From: an uncultured Chitinophaga sp.
Lineage (GTDB): Bacteria > Bacteroidota > Bacteroidia > Chitinophagales > Chitinophagaceae
Assembly (NCBI RefSeq): GCF_946479755.1
Contig: NZ_CAMLHC010000024.1
Location: forward strand, 1 to 64,000
Length of the DNA stretch: 64,000 nucleotides
Direction of reading: 5' to 3'
The notes beneath the pieces are model-generated. The model ran no database searches and had not been told where the DNA came from. It was given only the letters and a program-made list of their open reading frames with translations. The translations under genes were made by a program, and so were the position numbers. Shown one piece after another: positions 54,597 through 64,000 of this stretch (position 1 is its first letter; each line of letters starts with the position of its first letter).

Positions 54597-57500
54597 ATGC
54601 AAAAAACTGCTCTTTGCAACCGGGCGTGCTATGCCCCTGTGTCAACAGGGAGCCGTGTCCGCCAATGGTTGCCAACCAAAATGCTGTTAGTCATGAAGCT
54701 GACTTTTTTCTTTCTTACCGTTGTGATGTTACAGGCCAGTGCTACCGGATATGCCCAGCTGATTACCTGGTCCGGCAGGAATGTGCCGGTGGAAAAGATT
54801 TTCGGCATCATCCGGCAACAATCCGGTTATACGATCGTCGCCAGCAGGGACGTGCTCCAGAAGGCACGCCCGGTGACCGTTTCCGCCGAAAATATGCCGG
54901 TGGCCGAATTCCTCGACCTGGTGCTGAGAGACCAGCCACTGAAGTATGTGATCGAAAACAAATCCATCTTTATTTCTCCTAAAACAACCAACCACGCTGC
55001 ATCATCCGTCAACACGGAGGCCGCGGCGCCGCTGGACATTAAAGGCAAGGTTACCGACGAAAGCGGTAACCCCCTGCCCGGCGTGTCTGTGAGAGTGAAA
55101 GGAACGGCACAGGGTATCTCTACCGGCGCTGACGGAGGCTTCGCCCTGCGTGTGCCCGGCGATGGCCCGGTAGTATTACAGTTCACCTACCTCGGCATGG
55201 TGCCCCAGGAGGTGACGGTGACTGCCAGCACTACGCTCAATATCACCATGAAAATGGCCGTTGAACAACAGAATGAAGTGGTAGTCGTGGGCTATGGCAC
55301 CAAAAAAAGAAGCGATGTGACCGGTTCTATTTCTTCCGTACCTACCGAACGTCTTAAAAACCTGCCGGTGACCAACGTGCTGCAGGCAGTACAGGGCTCC
55401 GCCGCCGGTATCAATATCGTGAACAATACCAGCAAACCTGGCAGCTCCCCCGCATTCTATCTCCGTGGCATGAAATCCATCAACGCCAGCAACGCCCCAC
55501 TGATCGTGCTGGACGGTGTGCCTTTCGGCGGTACCTACAACGACATCAATCCGAATGATATCGCTTCCATCGATGTGCTCAAAGATGTTTCCGCTACTGC
55601 CATCTATGGCGCCCGCGGCGCCAACGGCGTTATTATGATCACCACCAAAAGAGGCAAGTCCGGTAAACCGGTTATTTCCTATAATGGTTATGGCGGTCCG
55701 GAATTTCAATCGAATGTAATGAAGAACATGAACGGGGAGCAATACCGTACCAAGAACCACTGGTACAACATCCAGGCTGGCCGTCCCACTGCGCCGGACC
55801 TGCCTTATCTCTCCGAACAGAACAACTTCGCCAACGGTGTGCCGGAAGTGAACTGGCAGAAAGAAATCAGCCAGCAGGGCTATATCCAGAGCCATGAACT
55901 GAGCATCTCCGGCGGTACTGATAATGTAAAATACTACGTGTCCGGCACCTATCTCAAACAGGCAGGTACTATTAAAGGATTCCAGTTCAACCGCAGCAGC
56001 ATCCGCGCTAATATAGACGCTAACGTTACTTCCTGGCTGAAAACAGGACTGAACATGTTCCTCGTGAATAATAACAGTGATGGCGGTAAAGCCACCCTCT
56101 TCGACGCCAACTCCCTGAGCCCTTATGGCACGCTGTACAACGCCAAAGGTGATTATGAAGTATACCCTATCGCGCCACAGACGTTGTACCAAAGTCCGCT
56201 CGTGAACCTCTACGACCCCGGCCTGAACCGCACCAAAAACATGTCGGCCAGCGGTTACGCGGAAGTAGCACCCGGTTTCGTAAAAGGATTGAAATACCGC
56301 GTCAACGGTTCCTATGGCTACAGACCATTGCGCACGGCCAACTACACCGGCCGTAAAGCCGGCGACATGCTCGGGTCTGCAGACGTGTACAACGAAGAAA
56401 CCAAACAGTGGATCGTGGAAAACCTGCTAACTTACGCCACCAGTTTTAATAAACACGGGCTGGACTTCACCGCATTGTACAGCGCGCAACGCGATGAGCT
56501 GTTTTCTACCAGGCTCAAAGCAAATTCCTTCATCAACGATAATCTCGACTTTAATAATCTCACCGCCGGCCAGGTACAGAAAACAGAATCCCGCTATTCC
56601 AGCGGAAGCCTGCTGTCCCAGATGTTCCGCGCCAACTATACCTACGACAGCCGTTACCTTGTGACTGCCACCATCCGTCGCGATGGTTTCTCCGGCTTCG
56701 GCAAAAACAATAAATACGGTGTGTTCCCCTCTGTAGCAGTAGGCTGGAACGTGCACAACGAAAAATTCATGGCCGCCGCCGCACCGGTGATCTCCCAGCT
56801 GAAGCTGCGCGCCTCTTATGGTAAATCGGGCAACCAGGCCATCGGCGCCTATCAGACGCTGACAAGGATGAACACCGCGCAATACATCTACGACGGCGTG
56901 ACCACCATCGGCGTGATCCCCGATACCCTCGGTAACGCTAACCTCAAATGGGAAACCACCAAAGGGCTCAACGTAGGGATCGACTTCGCCCTGTGGAACA
57001 ACCGCCTGAGCGGTACCATCGAAGCCTACAGTACCAACACCTACGATTTGTTGCTCAGCCGGAAAATTCCCGCCATCAGCGGCTACACTTCCGTATTTGA
57101 CAACATCGGCAAAACAGCCAACAAAGGCATTGAAATACTGCTCAACAGCCGTAACATCGAGTCGGACAACTTCACCTGGCAGACCTCTTTTAATATTTCC
57201 TTCAACAAAAACAAAGTAGTATCGCTCTATGGAGATAATAAAGATGATATCACCAACAACCTGTTCATCGGCAAACCACTGTTAGGCATATACGATTATA
57301 CCATGGTGGGCATCTGGCAGGAAGGAGAGGACATGAAAATAGACCCGGGCGCAAAACCAGGCTACATCAAGTTCCAGGACCGCGATGGTAACGGCAAGAT
57401 CGATGCGGCCGACCGCTCCTACCTCGGCACGCAGTTGCCGAAGTACATCGCCGGCCTCACAAATACCTTCACCTATAAAAATCTCTCGCTGAACATCTTC

Positions 57501-57944
57501 ATACAGAATGTGCACGGATTACTCCGGCCAAACAGCTTCCTGGACAACCGCGACCAGGGCGGTACCGTGAACCTGCCCGTGGAAATCCCTTACTGGACTT
57601 CTGACAATAAAATCAATACCAACCCGTCGCTGGTGTATACCAATCCCAGGGGATATAAATACGCGCAGGACGCTTCTTTTATCCGCATCAAGGACGTTAC
57701 GCTCAGCTATACTTTCGACAAGAAAATGCTTGAACGCTCCAAAATCGGCAACCTGATGATGTATGTGAGCGGCCGTAACCTGGGCACCTTCACCAAATGG
57801 ATGGGCTGGGACCCTGAAACAGCGCCTTCCGGCCAGGTTTCCACCGCTACGAAACTGAACAACGGCCAGGGCGGCGGACAACAGAGCTCCGATTTTTATC
57901 CGCTGTCAGCCACCATCGTATTTGGCGTTAACATCAGTCTGTAA
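54597..57944 (+). CDS. SusC/RagA TonB-dependent transporter with STN signalling domain
   Basis: 1,115 aa from ATG 54597. The frame is open from 54552 (GTG), but 54597 gives the MQ start seen in the other two sigma-linked SusC genes and places the start in the same caaaNNtATG context. Order: basic leader, signal peptide (MKLTFFFLTVVMLQASATGYA, about 34-54), STN domain (VEKIFGIIRQQSGYTIVASR onward, about 64-125), carboxypeptidase-like domain (about 145-220), plug (about 230-350, with PLIVLDGVPFGG and SIDVLKDVSATAIYGARGA), barrel. The neighbouring enzymes suggest a fucosylated beta-galactoside cargo. Confidence 0.93.
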   Translation: MQKTALCNRACYAPVSTGSRVRQWLPTKMLLVMKLTFFFLTVVMLQASATGYAQLITWSGRNVPVEKIFGIIRQQSGYTIVASRDVLQKARPVTVSAENMPVAEFLDLVLRDQPLKYVIENKSIFISPKTTNHAASSVNTEAAAPLDIKGKVTDESGNPLPGVSVRVKGTAQGISTGADGGFALRVPGDGPVVLQFTYLGMVPQEVTVTASTTLNITMKMAVEQQNEVVVVGYGTKKRSDVTGSISSVPTERLKNLPVTNVLQAVQGSAAGINIVNNTSKPGSSPAFYLRGMKSINASNAPLIVLDGVPFGGTYNDINPNDIASIDVLKDVSATAIYGARGANGVIMITTKRGKSGKPVISYNGYGGPEFQSNVMKNMNGEQYRTKNHWYNIQAGRPTAPDLPYLSEQNNFANGVPEVNWQKEISQQGYIQSHELSISGGTDNVKYYVSGTYLKQAGTIKGFQFNRSSIRANIDANVTSWLKTGLNMFLVNNNSDGGKATLFDANSLSPYGTLYNAKGDYEVYPIAPQTLYQSPLVNLYDPGLNRTKNMSASGYAEVAPGFVKGLKYRVNGSYGYRPLRTANYTGRKAGDMLGSADVYNEETKQWIVENLLTYATSFNKHGLDFTALYSAQRDELFSTRLKANSFINDNLDFNNLTAGQVQKTESRYSSGSLLSQMFRANYTYDSRYLVTATIRRDGFSGFGKNNKYGVFPSVAVGWNVHNEKFMAAAAPVISQLKLRASYGKSGNQAIGAYQTLTRMNTAQYIYDGVTTIGVIPDTLGNANLKWETTKGLNVGIDFALWNNRLSGTIEAYSTNTYDLLLSRKIPAISGYTSVFDNIGKTANKGIEILLNSRNIESDNFTWQTSFNISFNKNKVVSLYGDNKDDITNNLFIGKPLLGIYDYTMVGIWQEGEDMKIDPGAKPGYIKFQDRDGNGKIDAADRSYLGTQLPKYIAGLTNTFTYKNLSLNIFIQNVHGLLRPNSFLDNRDQGGTVNLPVEIPYWTSDNKINTNPSLVYTNPRGYKYAQDASFIRIKDVTLSYTFDKKMLERSKIGNLMMYVSGRNLGTFTKWMGWDPETAPSGQVSTATKLNNGQGGGQQSSDFYPLSATIVFGVNISL

Positions 57945-57963
57945 TTTTTAAAAATGTAAGGCA

Positions 57964-59547
57964 ATGAAGAAATCATCTTATATATACGGTATTTTGCTCG
58001 CAGGGCTGGTGATTACCGGCGGTACCTCCTGCAGCAAACATTTCCTCGATGAAGAACAGAAATCCAAATATGCGCCAGACAACACGCTGGTGGACGAACT
58101 GGGTTTCGAAGCCGGTATCACCGGTTTACAGAGCATCGTGCGTAACGACTACGGCAACACGCAGGGACTGCTGGCTACTTTCTACGTAGGCACAGACATG
58201 GCCATTACCGGTCAGCCTAACGTGATACAGGCACCTTATGAAGATTATCGCAACCTGAACTCCCAAACGGGTTCTCTTTCTACCGTATGGAACTGGAACT
58301 ACCGCGTGATCAACGCGGCCAATAATATCATCGTCAGCGCAGACAATCCGAAGGCGTCCCTGACCCCGCAACAGCGCGCTTTCTATAAAGCGGAAGCCAG
58401 TTTCTTCCGGGCATATGCCTACAACCAACTGTCCATCCTGTTCAGCGGCGTACCCATCATCAAAGAACCGGTGACCGTGCCACGTACGGATTATACCCGC
58501 GCATCGGAGGCCGACGTGATACAATTTGTGATCAGCGATCTCACTTTTGCAGAAGCGAATCTGCCTGACCCGGCCAACGTAAAAAAGCAAGGCCGCATCA
58601 ACAAGTTCGCCGCCAGCCAGTTGTTGGCCCAGGCGTTGCTGCGCGCCAATAAACCAGCTGAAGCGGAAGCTGCTGCCAAACGGGTGATCGACAGTAAGTT
58701 CTTCTCGCTGATCACCGCCCGTTACGGTACCAAGGCGTCACAGCCGGGTGATCCCTTCGCGGATATGTTCATCTACGGTAACATGCGCCGCAGCCAGGGC
58801 AACACCGAAGCCATCTGGGTGATTGAACAGCAATATAACATTCCCGGTGGTGGCTCCGATTTTGACCAGCGCCGTCGCGAATGGGGGCCTTTCTATGTGA
58901 ACGTACAGGGCATGAAAGTGGCCGACAGCCTCGGCGGCCGTGGCATCGGCAGGATCAGGCCCACCAACTGGTGGACGTACGAGCTGTTCGAGAAAACAGA
59001 CATGCGCAATTCGCCTTACAACATCCGCCGTACCTACTATTACAACGACCCTGCGTCTCCAAAATTTGGTCAGCAGGTAATGCCTACCGGCTTCGATACC
59101 ATCCAGAACATGTACGCACACACGACAAAATGGTATGAGTTCCAGCCACAGGACATCCAGGGCGCGCAGTCCTACAAAGACCGTATCCAGATGCGCCTCG
59201 GCGAGACTTACCTGTTGCTGGCGGAAGCGCAGCTCCTGCAGGGCCGTAATGCCGACGCAGCAGCCAGCATCAACGTGGTGCGCGGCCGTGCCCATGCTAC
59301 GCCGGTGCAACCCGCCGAAGTGACCATGGACTACCTGCTGGATGAACGGGCCCGTGAGCTGACAGCAGAAGAACTGAGAAGACTGACGCTGATACGCACT
59401 AAAAAGCTGGTGGAAAGAGTACGTAAATACAATCCGAAAGTAGCGCCTACCATCAGCGATTTTAACATACACCTGCCCATCCCGCAGTCAGAAATTGATG
59501 TGAATAAAGACGCCGTGCTGACACAGAACGACGGTTACCAGAAATAA
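57964..59547 (+). CDS. RagB/SusD-family outer-membrane lipoprotein
   Basis: 527 aa, 19 bp after SusC. Lipoprotein signal with LVITGGTSC (cysteine near residue 23). Family segments are AEASFFRAYAYNQLSILFSGVPI (about 140-162, quoted in part), the MRLGETYLLLAEAQLLQGRN TPR helix (about 409-428) and the C-terminal ERARELTAEELRRLTLIRTK stretch (about 459-478). It ends LTQNDGYQK. Partner of the upstream SusC in PUL 3. Confidence 0.93.
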   Translation: MKKSSYIYGILLAGLVITGGTSCSKHFLDEEQKSKYAPDNTLVDELGFEAGITGLQSIVRNDYGNTQGLLATFYVGTDMAITGQPNVIQAPYEDYRNLNSQTGSLSTVWNWNYRVINAANNIIVSADNPKASLTPQQRAFYKAEASFFRAYAYNQLSILFSGVPIIKEPVTVPRTDYTRASEADVIQFVISDLTFAEANLPDPANVKKQGRINKFAASQLLAQALLRANKPAEAEAAAKRVIDSKFFSLITARYGTKASQPGDPFADMFIYGNMRRSQGNTEAIWVIEQQYNIPGGGSDFDQRRREWGPFYVNVQGMKVADSLGGRGIGRIRPTNWWTYELFEKTDMRNSPYNIRRTYYYNDPASPKFGQQVMPTGFDTIQNMYAHTTKWYEFQPQDIQGAQSYKDRIQMRLGETYLLLAEAQLLQGRNADAAASINVVRGRAHATPVQPAEVTMDYLLDERARELTAEELRRLTLIRTKKLVERVRKYNPKVAPTISDFNIHLPIPQSEIDVNKDAVLTQNDGYQK

Positions 59548-59552
59548 TTTTT

Positions 59553-61613
59553 ATGAAGAAATTTTCACTGGCCAGCATCCTGTGTGTATCCCTGTTGTTG
59601 CGGGGATACGCACAGGAAGGTCGCAGCGTACTGCCTTTCAATGATGGCTGGTCTTTCCGTAAAGGCGCGCTGACCACTGACAAAAACCAGCCGGACACCG
59701 GCTGGACGAATGTAACGGTGCCGCATACCTGGAATAACAAGGATATGCAGGAAGGCAAAGATTTTTATGCCGGAGAGGCCTGTTACCGCAAAGTATTTAC
59801 CGTAGATCCGCAATGGAAAGGCAAACGGCTTTTCCTGCGTTTCGAAGGGGTGGGTTCCGTTGCCGGTCTGTATGTCAACGACCGGTTGATAGGAGAGCAT
59901 AAGGGCTCTTATTCCGCTTTCTGTTATGAGATCACCCATTCCGTGAAATACGGCGAGCAAAATACTTTCGTAGTAAAAGCCAGCAACAGCGCCCGGGAAG
60001 ACGTGCTGCCCATCAATCATTTCCTGTTCGGTATCTTCGGTGGTATCTACCGCCCCGTAAGCCTGATCGTTACCAATGATATCAATATCACCACCACCGA
60101 TTATGCTTCACCGGGGATTTATATCCGTCAAAGTGATGTGAGCGCTCAGAAAGCTGTTATCAACGTCACTGCCAAAATTGAAAACAAACAGCAGCATCAT
60201 AAAGACATCGTGGTGCAGACGGTGATCAAAGACCGCCAGGGCAGGCAGGTGGCCATCCGGCGCAGGAACGTGAAGGTGAGCCCGCAAGGTGTCAATATCA
60301 TCCGGCAGGAACTGCAGGTGGACCAGCCGCATTTGTGGAACGGCCGCAAAGATCCGTACCTCTACTCGCTGACCACTACGGTCATGGCTGATGGAAAAAC
60401 GCTGGACGCGGTGACGCAGCCATTGGGCATCCGTCGCTTTGAAGTTGTGCCGGGAAAAGGCTTCTTCCTGAACGGGCAGCCGTATGCAATGCATGGCGTT
60501 ACCCGTCACCAGGAATGGCAGGACCACGGCAATGCACTTTCCAACGCGCAGCATAAAGCAGACCTGGACCTGATCAAAGAGATAGGCGCCACCACCATCC
60601 GCTTCGCGCATTACCAGCAGGCGGAATACCTCTATTCACAGTGCGATAGCATGGGCTTCGTGATATGGGCGGAAATACCTTTCGTTAATAAAGCTTCCGG
60701 AAAAGAAGGCGACAACGCCAAACAACAGCTGACAGAGCTGATCCGGCAAAACTTTAACCACCCGGCTATATACGTCTGGGGGCTGCATAACGAAGTATAT
60801 GCGAAAACGCCTGATGAGCATGTGGCCGTACTGACCCGGCAGCTGAACGATCTGGCCAAGACAGAAGATCCCGATCGGTATACCACCGCTGTCAGCGGCT
60901 ACGGAGAGATGGACCGGCCGGCCAACCTCGCGGCAGACATACAAGGTATGAACCGCTACTACGGCTGGTATGAAGGGAAGATAGCTGACATTGAAGGCTG
61001 GGTGAAAGGACTGGAGCAAAAATATCCGGATTATAAACTCATGCTGACAGAATACGGTGCAGACGGTAATATCAACCAGCATACCGATACGTTGTCCACC
61101 GATTTTAACCCGGTCAACGGACAGTTTTTTCCCGAGACTTACCAGACGGCCACCCATGTAAAACAGTGGGCCGTGATAGAGCAACATCCTTATATCGCCG
61201 CTTCCTATCTGTGGAACACGTTTGAATTTGCCGTACCCATGTGGAACAGGGGCGGGGTGAATGCCCGCAACCTGAAAGGACTGATCACCTATGACCGTCA
61301 GCAGAAGAAAGACGCGTTTTTCTGGTACAAAGCCAACTGGAACCCGGAGCCGATGGTCTACATTGCAGAACGCCGTAACAACGTGCGTAAGCAGGCAAAG
61401 GTACAGGTGGAAGTATTCAGCAATATGGAGAAAGTGACCCTTTCCGTCAATAATGGAAAACCATTGACCGGTAAGCAGGGCGCTAATAAGAAAGATATTC
61501 TTTTTGAGAACATTATCCTGCAACCCGGAGCGAATACCATCACCGCCACCGGTGTACAGCAGGGGAAGATATTGACAGACACGATTACCTGGCAGTTACA
61601 GGTATCGGAATAA
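59553..61613 (+). CDS. GH2 family glycosidase (beta-galactosidase-like)
   Basis: 686 aa, shorter than the 1,000 aa LacZ type. Signal peptide ends near residue 20 (LLLRGYAQ). Domains: N-terminal jelly roll with FNDGWSFRKGA and VPHTWNN (about 28-180), Ig-like middle domain (about 190-295), TIM barrel (about 300-590) and a C-terminal beta domain. The acid/base is E414 in VWGLHNEVY and the nucleophile E500 in MLTEYGADG. Likely periplasmic. Specificity (beta-galactosidase, glucuronidase or mannosidase) is not fixed by sequence alone, but the adjacent fucosidase favours beta-galactosides. It follows SusD by 5 bp. Confidence 0.9.
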   Translation: MKKFSLASILCVSLLLRGYAQEGRSVLPFNDGWSFRKGALTTDKNQPDTGWTNVTVPHTWNNKDMQEGKDFYAGEACYRKVFTVDPQWKGKRLFLRFEGVGSVAGLYVNDRLIGEHKGSYSAFCYEITHSVKYGEQNTFVVKASNSAREDVLPINHFLFGIFGGIYRPVSLIVTNDINITTTDYASPGIYIRQSDVSAQKAVINVTAKIENKQQHHKDIVVQTVIKDRQGRQVAIRRRNVKVSPQGVNIIRQELQVDQPHLWNGRKDPYLYSLTTTVMADGKTLDAVTQPLGIRRFEVVPGKGFFLNGQPYAMHGVTRHQEWQDHGNALSNAQHKADLDLIKEIGATTIRFAHYQQAEYLYSQCDSMGFVIWAEIPFVNKASGKEGDNAKQQLTELIRQNFNHPAIYVWGLHNEVYAKTPDEHVAVLTRQLNDLAKTEDPDRYTTAVSGYGEMDRPANLAADIQGMNRYYGWYEGKIADIEGWVKGLEQKYPDYKLMLTEYGADGNINQHTDTLSTDFNPVNGQFFPETYQTATHVKQWAVIEQHPYIAASYLWNTFEFAVPMWNRGGVNARNLKGLITYDRQQKKDAFFWYKANWNPEPMVYIAERRNNVRKQAKVQVEVFSNMEKVTLSVNNGKPLTGKQGANKKDILFENIILQPGANTITATGVQQGKILTDTITWQLQVSE

Positions 61614-61626
61614 AAATAGTAGCATC

Positions 61627-63069
61627 ATGAGGAATAAAATGATTACCGGCCTGCTGGCCGCTGCCTGTTGCACGCTGCTGCTGCAGGCCACGGCGCAGGA
61701 CCAGCAACCCAAGCAGGACACCATCGCATTAAAACACGGCGCGCATCGTATCGGTAACCGCACCGATGCAGACATGGCCCGCTGGCGCTCCCTCCGCTTC
61801 GGACAGTTCATTCACTGGGGACTGTATGCTATACCCGCAGGAGAGTGGAACGGCAAAACTTACAACGGCGCCGCAGAGTGGATACGTTCGTGGAAAGAGA
61901 TGCCGCATGAAGCGTATGATCAGCTGTACAGGCAGTTCAACCCGGTGAACTTTAACCCGCAGCAGTGGGCAGCGCAGGCAAAGGCAATGGGTGCAAAGTA
62001 CATGATCATCACCACCAAACACCACGATGGTTTTTGTCTCTGGCCCAGCAAGTATTCAAAATACACCATCGCCGCTTCTCCGTGGAAGAAAGATCTGCTG
62101 GGACCGATGATCGATGCATATAACAAAGCGGGTATCGATGTGCACCTGTATTTTTCTATCATCGACTGGAATCATCCGGACTACCGGGCATCGTTAAAGA
62201 ATGCAGCGGATTCCGCGGCGGGTAAACGTTTCCAGGTGTTCGTCAAAAATCAGCTGGCGGAGCTGTTGCAGCGTTATCCTACTGTCAAAGGTTTCTGGTT
62301 TGATGGTACCTGGGACGATTCCTGGAAAAACGATGGCGCTTTCAGCGACGAACTGGAGCAATACCTGCAATCGCTGCATCCCGGGCTGGTGATGGGCAGT
62401 CGCCTGCGTGCCGACGAGAAAGGCGCACGCCACTTCGACTCCAACGGTCGCCTGATGGGCGATTACGAGCAGGGCTGGGAGAGAAAGCTTCCCTCGACCA
62501 TCGCAGATGTACATGGCAATGACTGGGAAGCGGTGATGACAGTGCCGGAAAACCAATGGGGCTATCATGCCAAATGGATGGGCCATGTGAAGACGGTGAA
62601 CGAGATACTGGAAATGCTGGTAAAAAGCGTATCGCTCAACGGCAACTTTGTGCTCAATTTCGGGCCGAAAGCAGACGGAACGTACCGCACGGAAGAACAG
62701 CAGCTGGCCGCCGGTATTGGCGAATGGATGAAAGTTAATGGGAGTGCGGTGTACGATGGTACCTACGCTGGTTTCGAAAAACAGGACTGGGGTTATTATA
62801 TCCGCAAGGCAGGCACCGACAGCGTGTATATGGTCGTATTTAATATACCCGTTTCCGGTAGTTTAAGGGTAAAGCTGCCGGCGCGTACCGAGCTGACAGG
62901 CGTAACAATGCTGCAGGGCAATACTGCGCTTACGCCCGAATGGATTGGCCGCAACGAGTACTTTATCCATCTGCCCCATAAACAAGCGGAATCGCCGGTG
63001 GTCATCCTGTTAAAAACAGAGAAAGGGGAGAACAAAGACAAAGGAAATGTTGAGAAAGCAAAAACGTAA
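61627..63069 (+). CDS. GH29 alpha-L-fucosidase
   Basis: 480 aa. Signal peptide ends near residue 23 (LLLQATAQ). GH29 features are RFGQFIHWGLYAIPAGEW (about 57-74), the active-site histidines in IITTKHHDGFCLWPSKYSKY (about 127-146, H132 and H133) and the nucleophile D226 in GFWFDGTWDD. The acid/base residue differs between GH29 subfamilies and I cannot assign it. The enzyme releases terminal alpha-L-fucose, probably in the periplasm, before or after GH2 action. Last gene of PUL 3, 13 bp after GH2. Confidence 0.93.
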   Translation: MRNKMITGLLAAACCTLLLQATAQDQQPKQDTIALKHGAHRIGNRTDADMARWRSLRFGQFIHWGLYAIPAGEWNGKTYNGAAEWIRSWKEMPHEAYDQLYRQFNPVNFNPQQWAAQAKAMGAKYMIITTKHHDGFCLWPSKYSKYTIAASPWKKDLLGPMIDAYNKAGIDVHLYFSIIDWNHPDYRASLKNAADSAAGKRFQVFVKNQLAELLQRYPTVKGFWFDGTWDDSWKNDGAFSDELEQYLQSLHPGLVMGSRLRADEKGARHFDSNGRLMGDYEQGWERKLPSTIADVHGNDWEAVMTVPENQWGYHAKWMGHVKTVNEILEMLVKSVSLNGNFVLNFGPKADGTYRTEEQQLAAGIGEWMKVNGSAVYDGTYAGFEKQDWGYYIRKAGTDSVYMVVFNIPVSGSLRVKLPARTELTGVTMLQGNTALTPEWIGRNEYFIHLPHKQAESPVVILLKTEKGENKDKGNVEKAKT

Positions 63070-63081
63070 ATCAAAAAATCT

Positions 63082-64000
63082 TTAAATACCTGCGGGGCCG
63101 GGGATAACGGTAACGGTTATCTTGTGGCCGCCGCGGAGCAGGTCTACCGGCACTTTACGGCCGATTTGTTTTTCCGTTAGTTGCTGATGCATATCATCCA
63201 CGGTGGCTACGGGCACATGATCGAAAGCGACGATGATATCCCCGGTCAGTAAGTGGCTGTTGTCGTAGTTGCCGTCAGGGATGGTTTCCACCACATATAC
63301 GCCGCTTTGGGTGGTAAGTTTATTGGCAGCGATCATGCGGGCGGTGAGTTTCACCGGTTGAGCCGCGATGCCGAGCTGGGCGCGTCTGACTTGGCCGTGA
63401 AGGATAAGCTGACCGGCTATCTGGGCGGCGAGGTTGGACGAGATGGCGAAACACAGTCCCTGTGCTGCCGGGATCATGGCCGTGTTTACGCCAATGATCT
63501 GGCCGAGGGAATTGACCAGCGGTCCGCCGCTGTTGCCCGGATTGAGGGCTGCATCAGTTTGGATAACGTTGTCGATCAGCCTGCCGTTGCTGGCGCGGAG
63601 CGTGCGGCCCAACGCACTGACCACGCCGGCAGTAACGGTATATTGCAGGCCCATGGGATTACCGATGGCGATAGCGATCTGTCCTACCTGTAAGGCAGCT
63701 GAATCCGCGAAAGACATTGCTTTGAGCCCGGTTTCATCGATCTTGAGTACGGCAATATCCGTGGAGGGGTCGGCGCCCTTGATTTCTGCTTTGACTTTCC
63801 TGCCGTCAACAAAAGAAACACGGATGCTTTCCGCCTTTTCTATCACGTGATTATTAGTGATGATAAAGCCGTCAGAAGAAATAATGAAGCCCGATCCGGT
63901 ACCGTTCTGCGTTTTCTTTTCGGGATTGCGTCTGTCGTTGACAGGGCGTTGCACTTCAATGTGTACAACGGATTCGGCGACCGTGCCTACCACACCGGTG
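63082..64000 (-). CDS. HtrA/DegP-type serine protease with PDZ domain, 5' end outside the window
   Basis: At least 305 residues; the frame is open to the window edge, so the start and any signal peptide are missing. Trypsin-like triad: histidine in IITNNHVIEKA, aspartate in DPSTDIAVLKI, serine in PGNSGGPLVN. A PDZ domain follows (GVYVVETIPDGNYDNSHL onward) at the C-terminus. S1C proteases degrade or refold misfolded envelope proteins. It converges on the PUL 3 operon with 12 bp between stops, so there is probably no functional link. Confidence 0.9.
   Translation of the reverse strand, partial: TGVVGTVAESVVHIEVQRPVNDRRNPEKKTQNGTGSGFIISSDGFIITNNHVIEKAESIRVSFVDGRKVKAEIKGADPSTDIAVLKIDETGLKAMSFADSAALQVGQIAIAIGNPMGLQYTVTAGVVSALGRTLRASNGRLIDNVIQTDAALNPGNSGGPLVNSLGQIIGVNTAMIPAAQGLCFAISSNLAAQIAGQLILHGQVRRAQLGIAAQPVKLTARMIAANKLTTQSGVYVVETIPDGNYDNSHLLTGDIIVAFDHVPVATVDDMHQQLTEKQIGRKVPVDLLRGGHKITVTVIPGPAGI

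Overview
The window is typical of a soil-type Bacteroidota, most like the Chitinophagaceae (Chitinophaga-like). The evidence is four SusC/SusD outer-membrane pairs, three ECF sigma/FecR anti-sigma modules, a type IX secretion sorting domain on a glycosidase, SusC N-termini of the Chitinophaga kind, AT-rich leaders with few Shine-Dalgarno sites, and promoter-like words of the Bacteroidota form TTTG-N19-TAnnTTTG. Family placement is inference. I saw no rRNA, tRNA, CRISPR array, insertion sequence or prophage.

Layout. 1-368: a 16-bp tandem repeat and a palindromic operator candidate. 369-8650 (+): a seven-gene block with two exported Gfo/Idh/MocA proteins, a sugar MFS carrier, NagA, an SDR-like protein, a DapA-family protein and an M20 amidohydrolase; it looks like an amino-sugar or N-acyl-sugar catabolic operon. 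8655-20413: an ABC-F ATPase, a histidine kinase, an MFS carrier, a dual-kinase hybrid sensor of about 1,400 residues, a pyrophosphatase-like protein with a DUF421 protein, a lone response regulator and a PQQ-type sugar dehydrogenase lipoprotein. 20549-31672 (-): PUL 1, sigma-FecR-SusC-SusD-GH18, with a GH8 glycosidase downstream. 31832-33764 (+): a HipA-like kinase, a DUF3037 protein and an unknown basic-tailed protein. 33750-44080 (-): PUL 2, sigma-(unknown beta-helix-like protein)-FecR-SusC-SusD-TlpA, with no glycosidase. 44227-44955 (+): a lipoprotein SGNH hydrolase whose sequence blocks are circularly permuted. 45807-52348 (+): a SusCD pair without sigma/FecR and a flavoprotein. 52496-63069 (+): PUL 3, sigma-FecR-SusC-SusD-GH2-GH29. 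The window ends inside an HtrA-type protease on the minus strand.

How they work together. In the three sigma/FecR PULs the SusC protein has an N-terminal STN domain. In the known scheme this contacts FecR when ligand is bound, FecR releases the sigma factor, and the SusCD operon is transcribed. PUL 1 (GH18 of the endo-N-acetylglucosaminidase type plus GH8) points to a GlcNAc-containing or beta-1,4-linked glycan. PUL 3 (beta-galactosidase-like GH2 plus alpha-fucosidase) points to a fucosylated glycan.

The most notable observation is that all three FecR-SusC gaps carry the same antisense arrangement. A TAnnTTTG box starts exactly on the SusC start codon and reads away from the gene, and a GC hairpin with a T-tract follows about 90-100 nt later. 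This predicts three short cis-antisense RNAs over the SusC leaders. The fourth SusC, which has no sigma/FecR partner, lacks the arrangement. The permuted SGNH hydrolase and the HipA-like/DUF3037 trio are the next most interesting items.
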